A stretch of 64,000 nt of DNA, taken from positions 2,419,501-2,483,500 of the forward strand of contig NZ_CP071057.1 of NCBI RefSeq assembly GCF_017161425.1, written 5' to 3'. How positions within the stretch are numbered: the stretch's first letter is position 1; each line of letters begins with the position of its first letter. Positions 63,167-64,000 of the stretch are shown here, in pieces. The notes under the pieces are model-generated. The model was not told the DNA's origin, did no database searches, and worked only from the letters and a program-made list of their open reading frames with translations. Source of the DNA: Marinicauda algicola (lineage in GTDB: Bacteria > Pseudomonadota > Alphaproteobacteria > Caulobacterales > Maricaulaceae). A program made the translations under genes and the position numbers.

Positions 63167-63744
63167 ACCGGTGCCTCGCCCTGCTCGCGCAGCAGCGCCA
63201 GCACGGGCAGGAGATCGAGGCCCAGAACCGCGTGGTAATCGCCCTCCACGCGCTCGAAGAGCTGCGCGCCGAGCCCCTCGTAGGCGTAGGCGCCCACCCC
63301 CTTGGTGAGGATGTCGCCGGCGCGGGCGAGATAGTCGGACAGGAAGGCGTCGGAGAAATCGCGCATGACCATGCGGCACGCGCTCCTGTGGCGCCAGATG
63401 ATGTCGCCGTCGCGCGCCGCGGCGATGGCGCCCTTCAGCCAGTGGGTTCGCCCGCGCAGGGCGCGCAGCTTGGCTTCGGCCTCCTCGACCGACTTCGCCT
63501 TGTCGAACAGGCGCCCGTCATGATCGAGCACCTGATCGGCCCCCAGCACCAGGCCCGGGCGCCGGCGCGAGACGGCGAGCGCCTTTTCCTCCGCGAGCCT
63601 CAGGGCGAGGTCGCCGAGATCGCCCGCGAAGCCGGCCTTCAGCGCATCCTCGTCGAGATCGGCCGGGTCGACCTCGAAATCGATGCCGGCGCTCTGGAGA
63701 ATCGCGCGGCGCGAGGCCGAGCCGGAAGCCAGGATCAGGGTCAT
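63163..63744 (-). CDS. maf: Maf family nucleoside triphosphate pyrophosphatase
   Basis: A 193-residue Maf protein: LILASGSASRRAILQSAGIDFEV at the start, EEKALAVSRR, LVLGADQVL and a GVGAYAYEGLGAQLFERVEGDYHAVLGLDL end. It hydrolyses non-canonical nucleotides. Overlaps aroE and ppsR by four bases each. Confidence 0.94.
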   Translation of the reverse strand: MTLILASGSASRRAILQSAGIDFEVDPADLDEDALKAGFAGDLGDLALRLAEEKALAVSRRRPGLVLGADQVLDHDGRLFDKAKSVEEAEAKLRALRGRTHWLKGAIAAARDGDIIWRHRSACRMVMRDFSDAFLSDYLARAGDILTKGVGAYAYEGLGAQLFERVEGDYHAVLGLDLLPVLALLREQGEAPV

Positions 63745-64000
63745 ACCGTATTCCTGTGTTCGGACAGGAGGTTGATGACCTTGGCCGCGGTCTCCTCGAT
63801 TGAGCGCCGCGTGACGTCGATCGTCGGCCAGCCATACTTCGCGAACAGGCGCTTGGCGTGGATCAGCTCCTCGCGCACCCGGTCCTCGTCGACATAGCCG
63901 GTCTCGCGGTCCTCCTTCAGATTGAGCAGCCGGTTGCGCCGGATCTGCACGATGCGCTCGGGCGAGGCGGTCAGCCCGACGATGAGCGGCTTCTTCAGGA
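63741..64000 (-). CDS. ppsR: PPSR-type kinase/pyrophosphorylase (partial, 5' end off window)
   Basis: The last 85 or so residues of a bifunctional kinase/pyrophosphorylase that regulates PEP synthetase or pyruvate phosphate dikinase. LKKPLIVGLTASPERIVQIRRNRL, DEDRVREELIHAKRLFAKYGWPTIDVTRRSIEETAAKV are typical of its C-terminus. In Caulobacter the homologue next to maf borders the replication origin. Confidence 0.9.
   Translation of the reverse strand, partial: LKKPLIVGLTASPERIVQIRRNRLLNLKEDRETGYVDEDRVREELIHAKRLFAKYGWPTIDVTRRSIEETAAKVINLLSEHRNTV

Overview
This window is a high-GC (roughly two-thirds G+C by eye) alphaproteobacterial chromosome segment. Gene families and order point to the Caulobacterales/Maricaulales/Hyphomonadales side of the class: a CenR-like response regulator, a CP4-like AroA, an AccD without its zinc ribbon, a Fur without the CxxC motif, the tsaB-rimI-fur-miaB-phoH-ybeY-corC-lnt-xre-metK cluster, and the hslU-smr-mltA-tim44 / secB / dnaQ-coaE-aroE-maf-ppsR cluster. 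In Caulobacter the last cluster lies beside the replication origin, so the right edge may be close to oriC. The genus call is inference.

Layout. 1-5 kb: a partial IalB-like secreted protein, an ECF sigma factor with a ChrR-type anti-sigma that has lost most zinc ligands of its N-terminal domain, a UbiH-like hydroxylase and an MFS transporter. 5-10.7 kb: sterol desaturase family protein, tRNA-Ala(GGC), acidic FYDLN protein, aroA, rpsA and ihfB; cmk is missing between aroA and rpsA. 10.7-17 kb: a LysR regulator overlapping trpF, then trpB-trpA-accD-folC. 17-21 kb: a TonB receptor / membrane protein / PepSY iron-uptake operon with a candidate Fur box. 22.5-32 kb: a long minus-strand housekeeping cluster from tsaB to metK, interrupted by one plus-strand HAD phosphatase gene.

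32.9-34.9 kb is an AT-rich island with unfamiliar genes: a protein with two ribbon-helix-helix-like segments preceded by two copies of a GAGTCGACTC palindrome, a small partner overlapping it, and a convergent pair (soluble protein plus three-helix membrane protein). 35-45 kb is mostly ordinary: Nfu, universal stress protein, ATP-grasp, adenosine kinase, a GGDEF/EAL protein, a candidate structured RNA at 41.2-41.4 kb, exonuclease III and a cysteine synthase-glutaredoxin fusion.

45.9-49.5 kb is the most interesting region. It holds a truncated haemoglobin overlapping a PAS-class III adenylate cyclase, a Crp/Fnr regulator convergent with the cyclase, a 38-residue membrane peptide and a diiron ferritin-like protein. 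Two near-identical Crp-consensus palindromes sit in front of the diiron gene and in the peptide/crp intergenic region. This looks like a self-contained haem/gas-to-cAMP circuit. 50-59.5 kb holds cenR, an L,D-transpeptidase, and hslV and hslU pulled apart by a minus-strand tad pilin operon and a VOC protein, with the tad genes flanked by two copies of a roughly 115-nt repeat. The window ends with secB, a secreted protein with a duplicated domain, and dnaQ-coaE-aroE-maf-ppsR.

All functions are read from sequence features and remembered family traits; no searches were run.
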